Below, piece after piece: positions 8,693 through 17,732 of a stretch of 64,000 nt of DNA. Within the stretch, counting starts at the first letter, position 1. Each line of letters begins with the position of its first letter. This DNA is from Streptomyces spiroverticillatus (GTDB lineage: Bacteria; Actinomycetota; Actinomycetes; Streptomycetales; Streptomycetaceae): the NCBI GenBank assembly GCA_014650415.1, contig BMUX01000003.1:62001-126000 (forward strand). Direction: 5' to 3'. The translations under genes and the position numbers were made by a program. The notes beneath the pieces were generated by a model, which saw only the letters and a program-made list of their open reading frames with translations, was not told where the DNA came from and searched no databases.

Positions 8693-10236
8693 GTCGGCTC
8701 GCGTCCTTCCGGGGTTACGGATACGGCTTGGCCCCCTACGTCTACCCCACCGCCCGCCCCCCATGGCAGAGGCAGGACGGCAAGGAGCGCCCCGGTGAGC
8801 GGCACGGCGGCGAGCACGCCCCACAGGACGACGCCCCCGCCCGCCAGCAGCGTTCCGGTCGCGGAACTCCCGATCAGCACCACCAGCCCCGACACGGACG
8901 ACAGCGCGCCCATGGCGAGCCCGAGATGCCTGTCGTCGACCAGGTCCGGGACGAGGGCGCGGGCGGCCGGGACGAGGAGCATCTGGCCGAGCGTGATCGC
9001 GACGACGAGGAACGCGCCGGGGAGCAGCCCGGCGGCCCCGGTGAGGTGCAGCGGTACGGAGGCGGCCACCCCGAGGAACCCGGCCGCCACCACTCCGAGC
9101 CCTCCGACGAGCGCGGTCCGCAGTCCGAGCCGTCGCCCGGCCCACCGGGTGACGGGCAGCTGTACGAAGACGACCAGCAGCGAGGACAGCGCGAAGAGCC
9201 AGCCGAGGGCGGCCTGCGATCCGGTCGCCCGCTCGACCTCGGCGGGCAGGGCCAGGTACAGCTGGTTGTACGCCACCAGATAGGTGCTGTACGCCAGGCA
9301 CACGATCACGAACCCGGGGCTGCGCACCAGCGCCCGCACCCCGCCCCGCCGGTGCTCCCTCGCGTGCGCCCCTTCCCGTGCGGGCATCAGCCGCCAGTGC
9401 CCGGCGAGCACGGCCACGAAGACCACGGCTCCCGCCAGGCAGGCGGCCCGGAATCCGACCAGGAGCAGCAGGGACCCCAGCAACGGACCGACGAATGCCC
9501 CCGCCTGCCCGGCCGCCGAGAACACCGCCAGCACCTGTGCCCGAGGCGTCCCCGTCTCCGTCTCGAACCGCACGGCCTCGCGCGCGGTCTCCGATTCGAC
9601 GGCGGGCGAGAAGAGCGCCGCCGCGAACCCGATCAGCAGCACGGCCCCGATGACGGTCCCCGTGCTCCCCGCGAACGCCAGCCATACGAACCCGGCGATC
9701 CGCAGCACGCACCCCACCAGCACCACGGGCCTCGGCCCGTACCGATCGGTGAGCGCCCCACCCACCACGAACAGCCCCTGCTGGCTGAACGTCCGCAACC
9801 CCAGCACGAACCCGACCACCCACCCGGCCATCCCGAGCGCCCCGCCGAGGTGCTGCGCCAGGTACGGCAGCACCGCGAAGAACCCCACATTGAACGCAAG
9901 CTGCGTCCCGACGAGCAGCCGCAGGTAGGGCGTCAGCTCCCGCACCTCGGCGAGGGCCCGCCACCTTCCACCCTTCGGGGCCCTGCCATCCGCCTTGTAA
10001 GGGCGGCGCTCAACACTGGAGCTGCGCTCACGCCCCGCCGCCCCCTTGGGCGCGCCCCCTTCCGCCGCCGCCCCCTTGGGCGCGCCCCCTCCCGCCGCCG
10101 CCCCCTTGGGCGGCGGGGCCGCCCCCCGGGGGCGGGACGGGCGGGCAAGGGGGCGGCCCCTCCCGCTCCCGGCCCGCCCGGGTGCCGCCCCTCGGCCCGC
10201 CCCGGTACCGTCCGGCCCCCGCTCCGGCCCCCTCAC
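8689..10236 (-). CDS. MFS transporter, conserved part from about residue 98
   Basis: The conserved part (about 418 residues from 9945) has 12 predicted membrane spans. The major-facilitator loop motif is in GGALTDRYGPRPVV, and a basic charge cluster follows helix 6. The frame stays open back to a GTG at 10236 that overlaps the permease stop by 4 bases, as expected in a coupled operon. That would add about 97 low-complexity Pro/Gly/Ala/Arg residues, including three near-identical 10-residue repeats. A GTG at 9945 is the alternative start. It is in an operon with a substrate-binding protein and fused permease and could export or import a related ligand; the substrate is not predictable. Confidence 0.8.
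   Translation of the reverse strand: MRGPERGPDGTGAGRGAAPGRAGSGRGRPLARPSRPRGAAPPPKGAAAGGGAPKGAAAEGGAPKGAAGRERSSSVERRPYKADGRAPKGGRWRALAEVRELTPYLRLLVGTQLAFNVGFFAVLPYLAQHLGGALGMAGWVVGFVLGLRTFSQQGLFVVGGALTDRYGPRPVVLVGCVLRIAGFVWLAFAGSTGTVIGAVLLIGFAAALFSPAVESETAREAVRFETETGTPRAQVLAVFSAAGQAGAFVGPLLGSLLLLVGFRAACLAGAVVFVAVLAGHWRLMPAREGAHAREHRRGGVRALVRSPGFVIVCLAYSTYLVAYNQLYLALPAEVERATGSQAALGWLFALSSLLVVFVQLPVTRWAGRRLGLRTALVGGLGVVAAGFLGVAASVPLHLTGAAGLLPGAFLVVAITLGQMLLVPAARALVPDLVDDRHLGLAMGALSSVSGLVVLIGSSATGTLLAGGGVVLWGVLAAVPLTGALLAVLPLPWGAGGGVDVGGQAVSVTPEGREPT
10037..10118. repeat. Three tandem 30-bp GC-rich repeats
   Basis: The block CCCCCTTGGG recurs at 10041, 10071 and 10101 with nearly identical flanks, a 30-bp period. 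If the MFS gene starts at 10236, the repeat encodes a 10-residue unit (PKGAAAGGGA-like) three times; if it starts at 9945, the repeat is intergenic. Confidence 0.8.
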
Positions 10237-12002
10237 GCCCGTACCTCCACCAAGTCCTTGTCCACAGCTGTGGACAACCGGCCCCGGCGGCCGGCGGCCC
10301 CCGCCACTGCCGCCCACAGCACCGCCCCCACCCCCAGCACCACCAGCGCCGCCGCCGGTGCCAGGACAGACCACGGCGCCCGCTCGGCGTAGGGCAGGTT
10401 CTCGGCCAGCATCCGCCCCCACTCCGGAGCGGGCGGGGCCGCGCCCAGCCCCAGGAAGCTCAGCGAGGCGAGGGCCAGAGCGAGGGCGGGGATACGCAGC
10501 ACCGCGTGCCGGACGACCCCCGGGAGGACGCCGGGGAGGACATGGCGGCGCAGGACCCAGCCCCGCCCCGCCCCCAGCGCCCGCGCCGCCGCGACATGCG
10601 GAGCCGCACGTTCCTGCTCGTACAGCGCACGCGTGTGCGCGGCGAGCGGGGCCCAGGCGACGACCGACACCGCGACCGCCGCCGCCACCGCGCCCGGTCC
10701 CGCGACGCCCGCCACGACCAGGCCCGCGACGATCGCGGGCAGCGCGTTCACCATCTCGGTGAAGCCGCCCGCCCCGGGGAGGAGCCCCACCAGTACCCCG
10801 ACCACCAGCGTCACCACGGACACCGCCAGCGCCGCCAGCACTGTCCGCCCCGCCCCGTGCCCGAGCCGGGCCAGCGTGTCGCGGCCGAGGGAGTCGGTGC
10901 CGAGCGGATGCCCGGCGCCGGGCCCGGCGAGGCGGGCGGTCACGTCGATGGCGTACGGATCGCGCAGCAGCCCCGCCACCACGACCCCCACGAACACCAC
11001 CGTCACCAGCACCGCCCCCCAGCGCACCGCCCGCCCGGCCTCCAGCCGGGGCCTGACCAGCGTCGGAAGCGCCCCGTCGCGCAGGGCGGGCCCCAGGAGC
11101 AGCCGCCCGAGCCCGCGCACCGCGAGCCCCGCCGCCACCCCCAGCAACAGCAGCACCAGGACGGAGGCCTGGAGGACCGGGAGATCCTGCGCGAGGGCGG
11201 CCGCCAGCGCCGTACCCCCCAGCCCGGGAATCGCGAAGAGGGTCTCGACCGCGACCGCCCCGCCCGTCAGCCCGACCACCACGAACCCGAACTGCGGCAG
11301 CACCCCGGGCAGCGTCCTGCGCAGCGCGTGCAGCGCCACCCGCGCACCAGGGATCCCACCTGCCGCAGCCGCCCGCGCCCAGGGCTCCGCGAAGGCCCCC
11401 GGCAGCGCGTCGTCGAGCAGCCGCCCGAGCAGCGCTCCGGCCGGGATGCCCATGGCCACGGCAGGCAGCACTACGGCCGCGAAGGTCCCCCAGCCCACCG
11501 CCGGGAACCACCCCAGTTGAACGGCGAAGACCGTCGCCAGCACCGCCGCGATCAAGAACTCCGGCAGCGCGGCCAGCACCGCCCCGACCACGCCCGCCCG
11601 CGCCCGTACGAGCCCCCGCCGCGCCCCGAGCCGCAGCGTCCGCAGGCACAGCAGCCCCGCCAGCACCACGGCCACCAGCAGCGAGCAGCCCATCAGAGAC
11701 AGAGACACCCCGAGGGCACCCGTCACATCCGGGCCGACGGGCGCGCCCGACACCCACGACACCCCGAAGTCCCCGCGCAGGGCCGCGCCGAGCCAGCCGC
11801 CCAGCACGTGCAGCGGGCCGCCGTCGAGGCCGGTCTCGGCGCGGATGGCGGCGAGCGTCTCGGGCGTCGGCGGCCGGTCGGCGTACCGCGCGTGGAGGAT
11901 GGTGAGCGCCGGATCGTTCCTGGTCAGCCAGGGCAGCAGCCCGACCGCCAGCACCACCGCGAGGAGGGCGACGGCCCGCCCCGCGAACCCCCTCAGCCTC
12001 AT
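10233..12002 (-). CDS. Fused double ABC permease, DppB-DppC type
   Basis: 589 residues, about twice one permease. The first half resembles DppB/NikB (N-terminal helix, ETGLDGGP loop, then five helices and the EAA-like loop GALLGRLLDDALPGAF). The second half resembles DppC/NikC (NALPAIVAG, then AARALGAGRGWVLRRHVLPGVLPGV as its EAA loop). Both halves together form the membrane channel of a peptide, nickel or metal-chelate importer. It overlaps the substrate-binding gene by 4 bases. No cognate ATPase gene (DppD/F type) is present in the cluster, which is unusual. Confidence 0.88.
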   Translation of the reverse strand: MRLRGFAGRAVALLAVVLAVGLLPWLTRNDPALTILHARYADRPPTPETLAAIRAETGLDGGPLHVLGGWLGAALRGDFGVSWVSGAPVGPDVTGALGVSLSLMGCSLLVAVVLAGLLCLRTLRLGARRGLVRARAGVVGAVLAALPEFLIAAVLATVFAVQLGWFPAVGWGTFAAVVLPAVAMGIPAGALLGRLLDDALPGAFAEPWARAAAAGGIPGARVALHALRRTLPGVLPQFGFVVVGLTGGAVAVETLFAIPGLGGTALAAALAQDLPVLQASVLVLLLLGVAAGLAVRGLGRLLLGPALRDGALPTLVRPRLEAGRAVRWGAVLVTVVFVGVVVAGLLRDPYAIDVTARLAGPGAGHPLGTDSLGRDTLARLGHGAGRTVLAALAVSVVTLVVGVLVGLLPGAGGFTEMVNALPAIVAGLVVAGVAGPGAVAAAVAVSVVAWAPLAAHTRALYEQERAAPHVAAARALGAGRGWVLRRHVLPGVLPGVVRHAVLRIPALALALASLSFLGLGAAPPAPEWGRMLAENLPYAERAPWSVLAPAAALVVLGVGAVLWAAVAGAAGRRGRLSTAVDKDLVEVRA

Positions 12003-13519
12003 CCGATATGGGTGTCGGCGGTGACCAGCGTCCGCTCCATCGGGTCGAGCGAGACGCCTTCGACGCCCTTGCCGACCCCCTGCACGAACCGCTCGTGCAC
12101 CAGCGGAACCACCGCGTCCGTCGCGAGCACGGCCGCCTCGGCCTTCATCTCGGCGGCCTGCCGGGCCGGGGTGTCGACGGCGGAGACCGTCTTGGCGGCG
12201 GCCTCGTCGACCTGCTTGTCGCAGAGCTGGGAGATGTTGAAGGACCCGGCGCAGGTGAAGTCGCTGGCCAGGTAGGAGGACGGGTCGCCGGTGTCGAGCA
12301 GCGTGTTGCGCGGCAGGATGAACGCGTCGAACTTGCCGCCCAGCGCGTCCGCCTCCATCTGCGCGTAGTCCCGGACCACCTGGCGGACCGTGAAGCCCGC
12401 CTTCTCCAGCTGCTGCTGGACGGCCGTGGCGACCTCGGGCAGCTCGGGCCGGTTGGTGTAGGTGGCGAGGACGATCTCCCCGGCGGCCGCGACCTTGTCC
12501 CGGGGCGCGGGCGTGGCCCGCCCCTCGACGGGTACGCGCTGCTTCGCCGCCCAGGCGACGCCGGGCCCGAAGAGGCCCTGCGCGGTGTCGGCCCGGCCCT
12601 CGTACACGCCCTCGACCAGCGCCTTGCTGTCGATGGCGGCACGGGCGGCGGCCCGCAGCGCGGCGTCCGCGAAGGGGCCCTTCTTGGTGTTGAGGTAGAG
12701 GCTGTTGGTGCGCGCGGTGGGCACCTCGCGGACCTGGCTCTCCTCCAGCAGGGAGGCCTGCGAGACAGGCACGTACTCGGCGATGTCGGTCTGCCCGGCG
12801 CGCAGCGCGTTCGCCCGCGCCTTGCCGTCGGCGACGAACGCCACGTCGACGCCGATCGCCTTGGCCTTCGTGCCCCAGTAGGTGTCGTTCCTGGTCAGCG
12901 TGGCGCTGACGGCGCCGTTGAGCTTGGTGAGGGTGTACGGGCCGGTCGCGTGCCCGGCGGGGTCGACCTTGCCGCCGCTGTACGCGCCCGCCGAGAGGAT
13001 CGCCAGGGAGGGGTTCGCCAGCCGCTGCGGGAGGAGCGGGTCGGCGGTCTTGGTCGTGATGCGTACGGTCTGCGCACCTTCAGCCTTGGCGTTCAGGTCC
13101 GTGTCGCTGAGCACGCGCGGCTTGGGCTTGGCCTGCTCGGCGGCGGTCAGGGCGCGTACGACGGACTCCGCGTCGACCGGCTTGCCGTCCTGGAAGACGG
13201 CCTTGCGCAGGGTGAAGGTCCAGCTCTTGTCGCCGTCCGGCTTCCATTCGGTGGCCAGCGCGGGCAGTGCCTCGCCGTTCTTGCCGAGCGCGGTGAGCCC
13301 CTCGACGACCGCGAGGCGGCTGAGGGTCACGGCGTCGTCGCCGTACGGGGACATGGCCTGCGCCGGCGGGAACGCGAGCGAGACGCGCAGCCGGCCGTCA
13401 CCGCCGCCCGAGCCCGCCGCACTGCCGGAACCACCGCCTCCGCAGGCCGTGACGGTCAGGGCGAGCGTGGCGGCCGTCGCTGCGAGGGGCAGCGCGGCAC
13501 GGCGGCGTATCGAGGACAT
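11999..13519 (-). CDS. ABC substrate-binding lipoprotein, SBP_bac_5 family
   Basis: 506 residues. A lipoprotein signal peptide ends in the lipobox VTAC with Cys near residue 26. A Gly/Ser linker and a large periplasmic-binding-protein fold of the peptide/nickel type follow (WTFTLRKAVFQDGKPVDAESVVRAL is the family hallmark). It is anchored outside the membrane and delivers ligand to the fused permease encoded next. A Zur-like box lies 15-30 bases upstream of the ATG, so the ligand may be zinc, a zinc chelate or a metallophore; SBP_bac_5 proteins also bind peptides, so this is inference. Confidence 0.9.
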   Translation of the reverse strand: MSSIRRRAALPLAATAATLALTVTACGGGGSGSAAGSGGGDGRLRVSLAFPPAQAMSPYGDDAVTLSRLAVVEGLTALGKNGEALPALATEWKPDGDKSWTFTLRKAVFQDGKPVDAESVVRALTAAEQAKPKPRVLSDTDLNAKAEGAQTVRITTKTADPLLPQRLANPSLAILSAGAYSGGKVDPAGHATGPYTLTKLNGAVSATLTRNDTYWGTKAKAIGVDVAFVADGKARANALRAGQTDIAEYVPVSQASLLEESQVREVPTARTNSLYLNTKKGPFADAALRAAARAAIDSKALVEGVYEGRADTAQGLFGPGVAWAAKQRVPVEGRATPAPRDKVAAAGEIVLATYTNRPELPEVATAVQQQLEKAGFTVRQVVRDYAQMEADALGGKFDAFILPRNTLLDTGDPSSYLASDFTCAGSFNISQLCDKQVDEAAAKTVSAVDTPARQAAEMKAEAAVLATDAVVPLVHERFVQGVGKGVEGVSLDPMERTLVTADTHIG

Positions 13520-13533
13520 GTCACGACCCTACC

Positions 13534-13548
13534 TGAAAACGATTATCA
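13534..13548. promoter_or_regulatory. Zur-like box before the SBP-permease operon
   Basis: TGAAAACGATTATCA matches 13 of 15 positions of the Streptomyces Zur consensus TGAAAATGATTTTCA. It sits between the end of the GNAT gene and the SBP start, close enough to cover the promoter. Zinc-dependent repression is the predicted control. Confidence 0.65.
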
Positions 13549-13549
13549 C

Positions 13550-14137
13550 CTAGCGGGCGGGCTGACCGCTCTCCCCGGCGCCCATCGGCAGCTCGAAGTG
13601 GACGATGCCCTGCCCCCCACCAGGCAGCTTCCGCTCGTCGCAGACCTCGGTCGCCAGCGAGCGCCAGAACGGCTCGGCACCCGGAACGGCGGGGTCGGTG
13701 TGCAGATAGACCGCCTCGTACCCACCGACCTTCACGACAAAGTCGCACAATTCGCGCACGAGCGCGCGGGCAAGTCCGTGCCGCCGGTGCTCCGGGCGGA
13801 CGTAGATCCGGCAGAGCTGGGCGGTGGTCCCGGACGGGAAACGGGCCGCGACCCACTCCGGATTGGGCGGCGCCTGCGGGCCCTGGTCGCGCACCGCCCC
13901 GGTGGCGACGATCTCGCCGTCCTTCTCGACCACGAGGAGGGTGCGCCGCTCGGGGCGCAGATACGTTCCGTCGAGGTCGATGATGTCCGCGTGCCAGCGC
14001 GGTACGTAGCCGGACTTCAGGTCGCGGTAGACGGTGTCCAGCATGACGGCGCGCGCCCCGCCGACGTCCTCGGCGGTCGCGGGCCGCAGCACGTATCCCG
14101 TGGACACGCCGGTCCGGACCTCGGTCGTCACCGTCAC
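13550..14137 (-). CDS. GNAT-family N-acetyltransferase
   Basis: 195 residues. The acetyl-CoA-binding motif A is LCRIYVRPEHRRHGLARALVREL (R-x-x-G-x-A type). Flanking strands VVEKDGEIVATGAV and YEAVYLHTD complete the GNAT core. The acceptor substrate is not deducible. The GTG at 14137 is preferred because GGAGG lies 6 bases upstream; an ATG at 14161 is the alternative. The gene stands alone between ispF and the Zur-box operon. Confidence 0.85.
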   Translation of the reverse strand: MTVTTEVRTGVSTGYVLRPATAEDVGGARAVMLDTVYRDLKSGYVPRWHADIIDLDGTYLRPERRTLLVVEKDGEIVATGAVRDQGPQAPPNPEWVAARFPSGTTAQLCRIYVRPEHRRHGLARALVRELCDFVVKVGGYEAVYLHTDPAVPGAEPFWRSLATEVCDERKLPGGGQGIVHFELPMGAGESGQPAR

Positions 14138-14235
14138 CGCTTGCCTCCACTCGTGCCACATGCCTTGCCGTACCAGCGTACGTGCAAGGCATGTGCAAAA
14201 GCGGAGCGGGCGGTTCAGCCCAACAGGGGCAGGGC

Positions 14236-14745
14236 TCAGACCCGGTACACCAGCGCCGTGGCGATGGCCGCCAGCCCCTCCGCGCGCCCGGTGAGCCCGA
14301 GCCCGTCGCTCGTCGTCCCCGACACCGACACCGGTGCGCCGACCGCCGCGCTCAGCACCTTCTGGGCCTCCTCGCGCCGCTTGCCGACCTTGGGCCGTAC
14401 GCCGACGACCTGCACCGCGACGTTCCCGATCTCGAAGCCCTCGGCCCGTACGATCCGGGCCGCCTCGGTGAGCAGCGTGACCCCGGACGCCCCGGCCCAC
14501 TGAGGCCGCCCCGTCCCGAAGTGCGCCCCGAGGTCGCCGACCCCGGCGGCGGAGAACAGCGCGTCGCAGGCGGCGTGGGCCACCACGTCGGCGTCCGAGT
14601 GCCCGGCGAGTCCGAACTCCTCGTCCGGCCAGTGCAGGCCCGCGCACCACAGCGCACGTCCGCGCTCGAAGGCGTGGATGTCGGTCCCGATGCCGACCAG
14701 CGGAATCACCGGGGCGGGATTCCCGGGGTTGTTCTCAGAAGCCAT
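14236..14745 (-). CDS. ispF: 2-C-methyl-D-erythritol 2,4-cyclodiphosphate synthase
   Basis: 169 residues. Family signatures GIGTDIHAF (metal-binding Asp and His) and the region [16 protein letters not shown] (metal His and substrate Asp) are intact, and [13 protein letters not shown] is the C-terminal CMP-binding loop. It cyclises CDP-ME 2-phosphate in the MEP isoprenoid pathway. Its start overlaps the ispD end by 11 bases, so the two consecutive pathway genes are coupled. Confidence 0.96.
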   Translation of the reverse strand: MASENNPGNPAPVIPLVGIGTDIHAFERGRALWCAGLHWPDEEFGLAGHSDADVVAHAACDALFSAAGVGDLGAHFGTGRPQWAGASGVTLLTEAARIVRAEGFEIGNVAVQVVGVRPKVGKRREEAQKVLSAAVGAPVSVSGTTSDGLGLTGRAEGLAAIATALVYRV

Positions 14746-15550
14746 CGTTGGCCCTCCTCCGTGCGAGTACCGCCTCGGCCAGCACCAGGTCCAGCGGCCG
14801 GGTCACCTTGAACGCCTCTTCGTGCCCGGGGACCACCACGACCGGCCGCCCGAGCCGCTCGACCATACCGGCGCAGTCGGTGGCCCCCTCCTCCGTGCCG
14901 GGGACGGTCTCGTGGGCGTGCACCAGCAGCGCGCGGTCGAAGCCCTGCGGCGTCTGCACGGCCCTCAGCAGCGCCCGCTCGGGCGTCGCGACGACGAGTT
15001 CCGGAGCCCCGTCCTTGCGGGGCTCGACCTGCTTGACGGTGTCGGAGAGGGGCAGCGCGGGCACCACGGCCACGGCCCCGCCCCGCACCGCTTCGACCAC
15101 CGCGTCCACGGTGTCCACCGGGACGAGCGGACGTGCCGCGTCGTGCACCAGTACGGCGGTGATGTCCTCGGGCAGCGCGTCCAGGCCCAGCTTCACGGAC
15201 TCCTGGCGGGTGTCCCCGCCGGGGACGACCAGGAACTCGGTGCGCTCCGGCAGGGCGTGCTCGTACTCGTCGAGGAGGCTCTTGACCTCGGTCTCGCCGT
15301 CGGAGGGGGCGACCACGACGACCAGCGAGACGTGCCGGGAGGCGGCCATCGCGCGGACGGCGTGGATGAGCATCGGGGTGCCGTTGAGGGTGCGGAGCGC
15401 CTTGGGGGCGCCGGGGCCCAGGCGGACGCCGCGGCCTGCGGCCGGGATGACGGCGGCGGTGCGGGCAGGGCCGTTCACCGGGCTTCCCGTGGGGCTCGCG
15501 GGGCTCTCGGCGGGGCTTACGGAGGGCGCAAAGGGGTGTTCGACTGTCAT
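14735..15550 (-). CDS. ispD: 2-C-methyl-D-erythritol 4-phosphate cytidylyltransferase
   Basis: 271 residues, about 35 longer than the enzyme core because of a Ser/Pro-rich N-terminal tail. The nucleotide-binding motif is [14 protein letters not shown] with the following [23 protein letters not shown] is the catalytic Asp/Arg region and QTPQGF is the family signature. It makes CDP-ME from MEP and CTP. It lies between carD and ispF, the usual actinobacterial order. Confidence 0.95.
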   Translation of the reverse strand: MTVEHPFAPSVSPAESPASPTGSPVNGPARTAAVIPAAGRGVRLGPGAPKALRTLNGTPMLIHAVRAMAASRHVSLVVVVAPSDGETEVKSLLDEYEHALPERTEFLVVPGGDTRQESVKLGLDALPEDITAVLVHDAARPLVPVDTVDAVVEAVRGGAVAVVPALPLSDTVKQVEPRKDGAPELVVATPERALLRAVQTPQGFDRALLVHAHETVPGTEEGATDCAGMVERLGRPVVVVPGHEEAFKVTRPLDLVLAEAVLARRRANDGF

Positions 15551-15713
15551 GGACTACTCCGGAGGTTTGTGTCCTCGTCCCCCATGGGTATGGCCACAGC
15601 GAGCCGGGAGCGACGCCCTGACCGGACCCCTTCCGTGACAGTCGGACGGGGCGGCGCATCGGCACCGCAAAAACCGCATGCGGGATCAGGCGCAGGGAAC
15701 GTAGAAAAGAAGA

Positions 15714-15771
15714 ATGCCGCGGTGTCCAACGGCCGACTGCGGACACAGTCGGTCGCCGGGCACCACGGCAT
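15714..15771. terminator. Nested hairpin downstream of carD
   Basis: Outer arms ATGCCGcGGTG and CACCaCGGCAT enclose an inner perfect hairpin CCGACTG-6 nt-CAGTCGG. It lies 62 bases past the carD stop on the reverse strand, in the 282-base gap before ispD. It is either a carD terminator or an attenuating structure. Confidence 0.5.
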
Positions 15772-15832
15772 CACTCACACCATCAACGCACGCGCCGAAG
15801 CGGCAGCAGCCGATGCGACGGCACGTGAACGG

Positions 15833-16315
15833 TTACGACGCGAGAACCTCGTCCAGCAGGGCCTCGGCCTTGTCCTCATTGGTGTTCTCCGCGAGGGCCA
15901 GCTCGCTCACCAGAATCTGGCGCGCCTTCGCGAGCATGCGCTTCTCGCCGGCGGAGAGACCGCGCTCGCGCTCACGACGCCACAGGTCGCGCACTACCTC
16001 GGCGACCTTGATGACGTCGCCAGAAGCGAGCTTCTCCAGATTTGCCTTGTAGCGACGAGACCAGTTCGTGGGCTCTTCCGCATACGGTGCGCGCAGCACC
16101 TCGAAGACCCGGTCCAGCCCGTCCTGGCCGACCACATCGCGTACACCGACGAACTCCGCATTGTCCGCAGGCACACGAACCGTCAAGTCGCCCTGGGCGA
16201 CCTTGAGCACCAAGTAGGTCTTGTCCACGCCTTTGATCTGGCGAGTCTCAATGGCCTCGATCAGCGCGGCCCCGTGATGGGGATAGACCACGGTGTCGCC
16301 AACCTTGAACGTCAT
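15833..16315 (-). CDS. carD: CarD-type RNA polymerase-binding transcription factor
   Basis: 160 residues, the standard length of actinobacterial CarD. The N-terminal RNAP-interacting Tudor-like domain starts [17 protein letters not shown]. The C-terminal helical DNA-binding domain includes [17 protein letters not shown] and a conserved upstream-fork-binding Trp in [10 protein letters not shown]. CarD stabilises the RNA polymerase open complex at many promoters, including rRNA genes. It lies upstream of ispD-ispF, as in other streptomycetes. Confidence 0.95.
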   Translation of the reverse strand: MTFKVGDTVVYPHHGAALIEAIETRQIKGVDKTYLVLKVAQGDLTVRVPADNAEFVGVRDVVGQDGLDRVFEVLRAPYAEEPTNWSRRYKANLEKLASGDVIKVAEVVRDLWRRERERGLSAGEKRMLAKARQILVSELALAENTNEDKAEALLDEVLAS

Positions 16316-16906
16316 GTGACAGGTACCCCTTCCGTGGCTATCCAGAGTAACACGGAAACTGCTTGTTCTGAATGGCGTTTCCGCAGGTCAGGGCATATCT
16401 CGGGGCTTGACAACTGCAACAGGAACGTGCTGCGGAGGCCTTCCGGAAGACGGTATTCGCAGGTGGGAGCGGCTCTGCGGGCGAAGAGAAACGCGTACGT
16501 TACACGCACCACAGACCCTTGAAGAGGGCCCGAAAGTCCCGGTTTGCCGGGTTCCGCGAGGTGAACTTCGTCTACTCCGTTCGGAGATCGATCACCCGTC
16601 CGGCGGCAATCTTCGGCAATCCCCGCCAATCCCGAATTGATCACGGTCCCGTTGATCAGTCCTTGATCAGCCCTTGATCAATTCCGCTGGCAATATCCCG
16701 CCATTGAACGCTGTACGAATTCCGCCACCCCGCGCGCCGGGCCGTCGCCCCGCGTGCGCGCCGGGTGCCGTGCGACCCGTGGGGCGGGTCGGGTGCAGGC
16801 CCAGGTCGGCGAGTCGATAACCTAAGCCCGCAGTAAGTCGGACCGCTGTATGTCAGACCGCCTGCCAAGTCCCCCCGTCCGTAACGTCCAAGGAGTTGCC
16901 GCCGCC
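16316..16906. other. Divergent intergenic region carD / DUF461-type lipoprotein
   Basis: About 590 bases with no credible gene. It must hold the carD promoter (left) and the lipoprotein promoter (right). The only notable sequence is a cluster of TTGATCA repeats at 16637-16680, listed separately. Confidence 0.6.
16637..16680. repeat. Four TTGATCA repeats, three at 11-bp spacing
   Basis: TTGATCA occurs at 16637, 16652, 16663 and 16674. The last three are spaced exactly 11 bp, one helical turn, as for a regulator binding one face of the DNA. The core TGATCA is itself palindromic. The regulator is unknown. Confidence 0.6.
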
Positions 16907-17656
16907 GTGAGCCGCAGCCTTCGACGCGGCACCCTCGCCGCCACCGCCCTCGCGTTCTCGATCGTCTCGCTCGCCGCATGTGGCGCCGGCAACGACGCAC
17001 AGACCCTGGCCATCAAGCCGGACAACGCCGCGATCTCCGTCGACAACGGCAAGATCAAGATCCAGAACGCGCTGGTCATCACCCAGCCCCTGGACGAGAA
17101 GACCAAGAAGGCCGGCAAGGGCGATGCCGTGGTCGCCGCGACCGTCTTCAACAACGGCGACAAGCCGCAGACCCTGGACGCCATCAAGCTCGACGGCTCC
17201 TCGGCCACCGTGAAGCTCACCTCCGGCAAGGCCGAGGGCGCCAAGACCGGCCCGATCACCGTCCCGGCCGGCGGCTCCGTCGTCATCGGCGGCAAGGACA
17301 ACGCCTCCGCCGTCGTCCCGAGCGGCAGCGAGAGCGAGAGCCCCTTGCTCGGCAAGGCCCAGCCCGTCACCTTCTCCTTCAGCGAGACCGGCGACGTGAC
17401 GCTGAAGGCGTTCGTGGTCCCGTCCACCGGTCACTTCGAGGGCTTCGGCCCGGACAAGCTCCCGGCCACCCCGGCTCCGACGGGCTCCCCGACCGGCTCC
17501 CCCTCGGGCACCCCCGCCTCCGGCGCCCCGGGCGGCACGCCGACGGGTGCGGCCTCGGGCACCCCGGCCAAGCAGGACCCGAAGAAGGACGCCAAGAAGG
17601 ACGAGAAGAACACGCCGTCGGGCGCGGCCACGACCGGCGCCGGCGCGGGTCGCTGA
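16907..17656 (+). CDS. Secreted lipoprotein, DUF461-like (PCu(A)C-type fold)
   Basis: 249 residues. A signal peptide ends in the lipobox SLAAC with Cys near residue 25. A beta-rich domain of about 140 residues follows (IKIQNALVITQP, VVAATVFNNGDKPQTLDAIKLDG), resembling copper-chaperone-like DUF461 lipoproteins. The tail is a Pro/Gly/Thr linker and ends in a Lys/Asp-rich stretch. No Met/His copper site is obvious, so metal binding is not claimed. A GTG at 16907 after AAGGAG fits the signal peptide better than the upstream ATG at 16850. A shared terminator separates it from the converging phoP. Confidence 0.85.
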   Translation: MSRSLRRGTLAATALAFSIVSLAACGAGNDAQTLAIKPDNAAISVDNGKIKIQNALVITQPLDEKTKKAGKGDAVVAATVFNNGDKPQTLDAIKLDGSSATVKLTSGKAEGAKTGPITVPAGGSVVIGGKDNASAVVPSGSESESPLLGKAQPVTFSFSETGDVTLKAFVVPSTGHFEGFGPDKLPATPAPTGSPTGSPSGTPASGAPGGTPTGAASGTPAKQDPKKDAKKDEKNTPSGAATTGAGAGR

Positions 17657-17674
17657 CCTTTCGTACGTACGACG

Positions 17675-17712
17675 AGGGGCCCCGCCGGAATCGGATTCCG
17701 GCGGGGCCCCTT
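17675..17712. terminator. Bidirectional terminator between lipoprotein and phoP
   Basis: Very long hairpin AGGGGCCCCGCCGGAATC / GATTCCGGCGGGGCCCCT with almost no loop, between two converging genes. Confidence 0.85.
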
Positions 17713-17732
17713 CGTCATGTGCGGGAGGCGGT

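Noticed and set aside
10037..10118. CRISPR array
   Set aside because: Three units with no spacers; a tandem repeat only.
10240..11757. The upstream part of a 1022-codon reverse reading frame (8689-11757) as one large protein
   Set aside because: Beyond 10236 it is antiparallel in frame to the fused permease, is made mainly of Gly, Ala and Arg, and has no domain; only the MFS part is real.
16312..16644. 110-codon reverse ORF upstream of carD
   Set aside because: No ribosome site, no domain, and atypical composition; the region is better read as a promoter.
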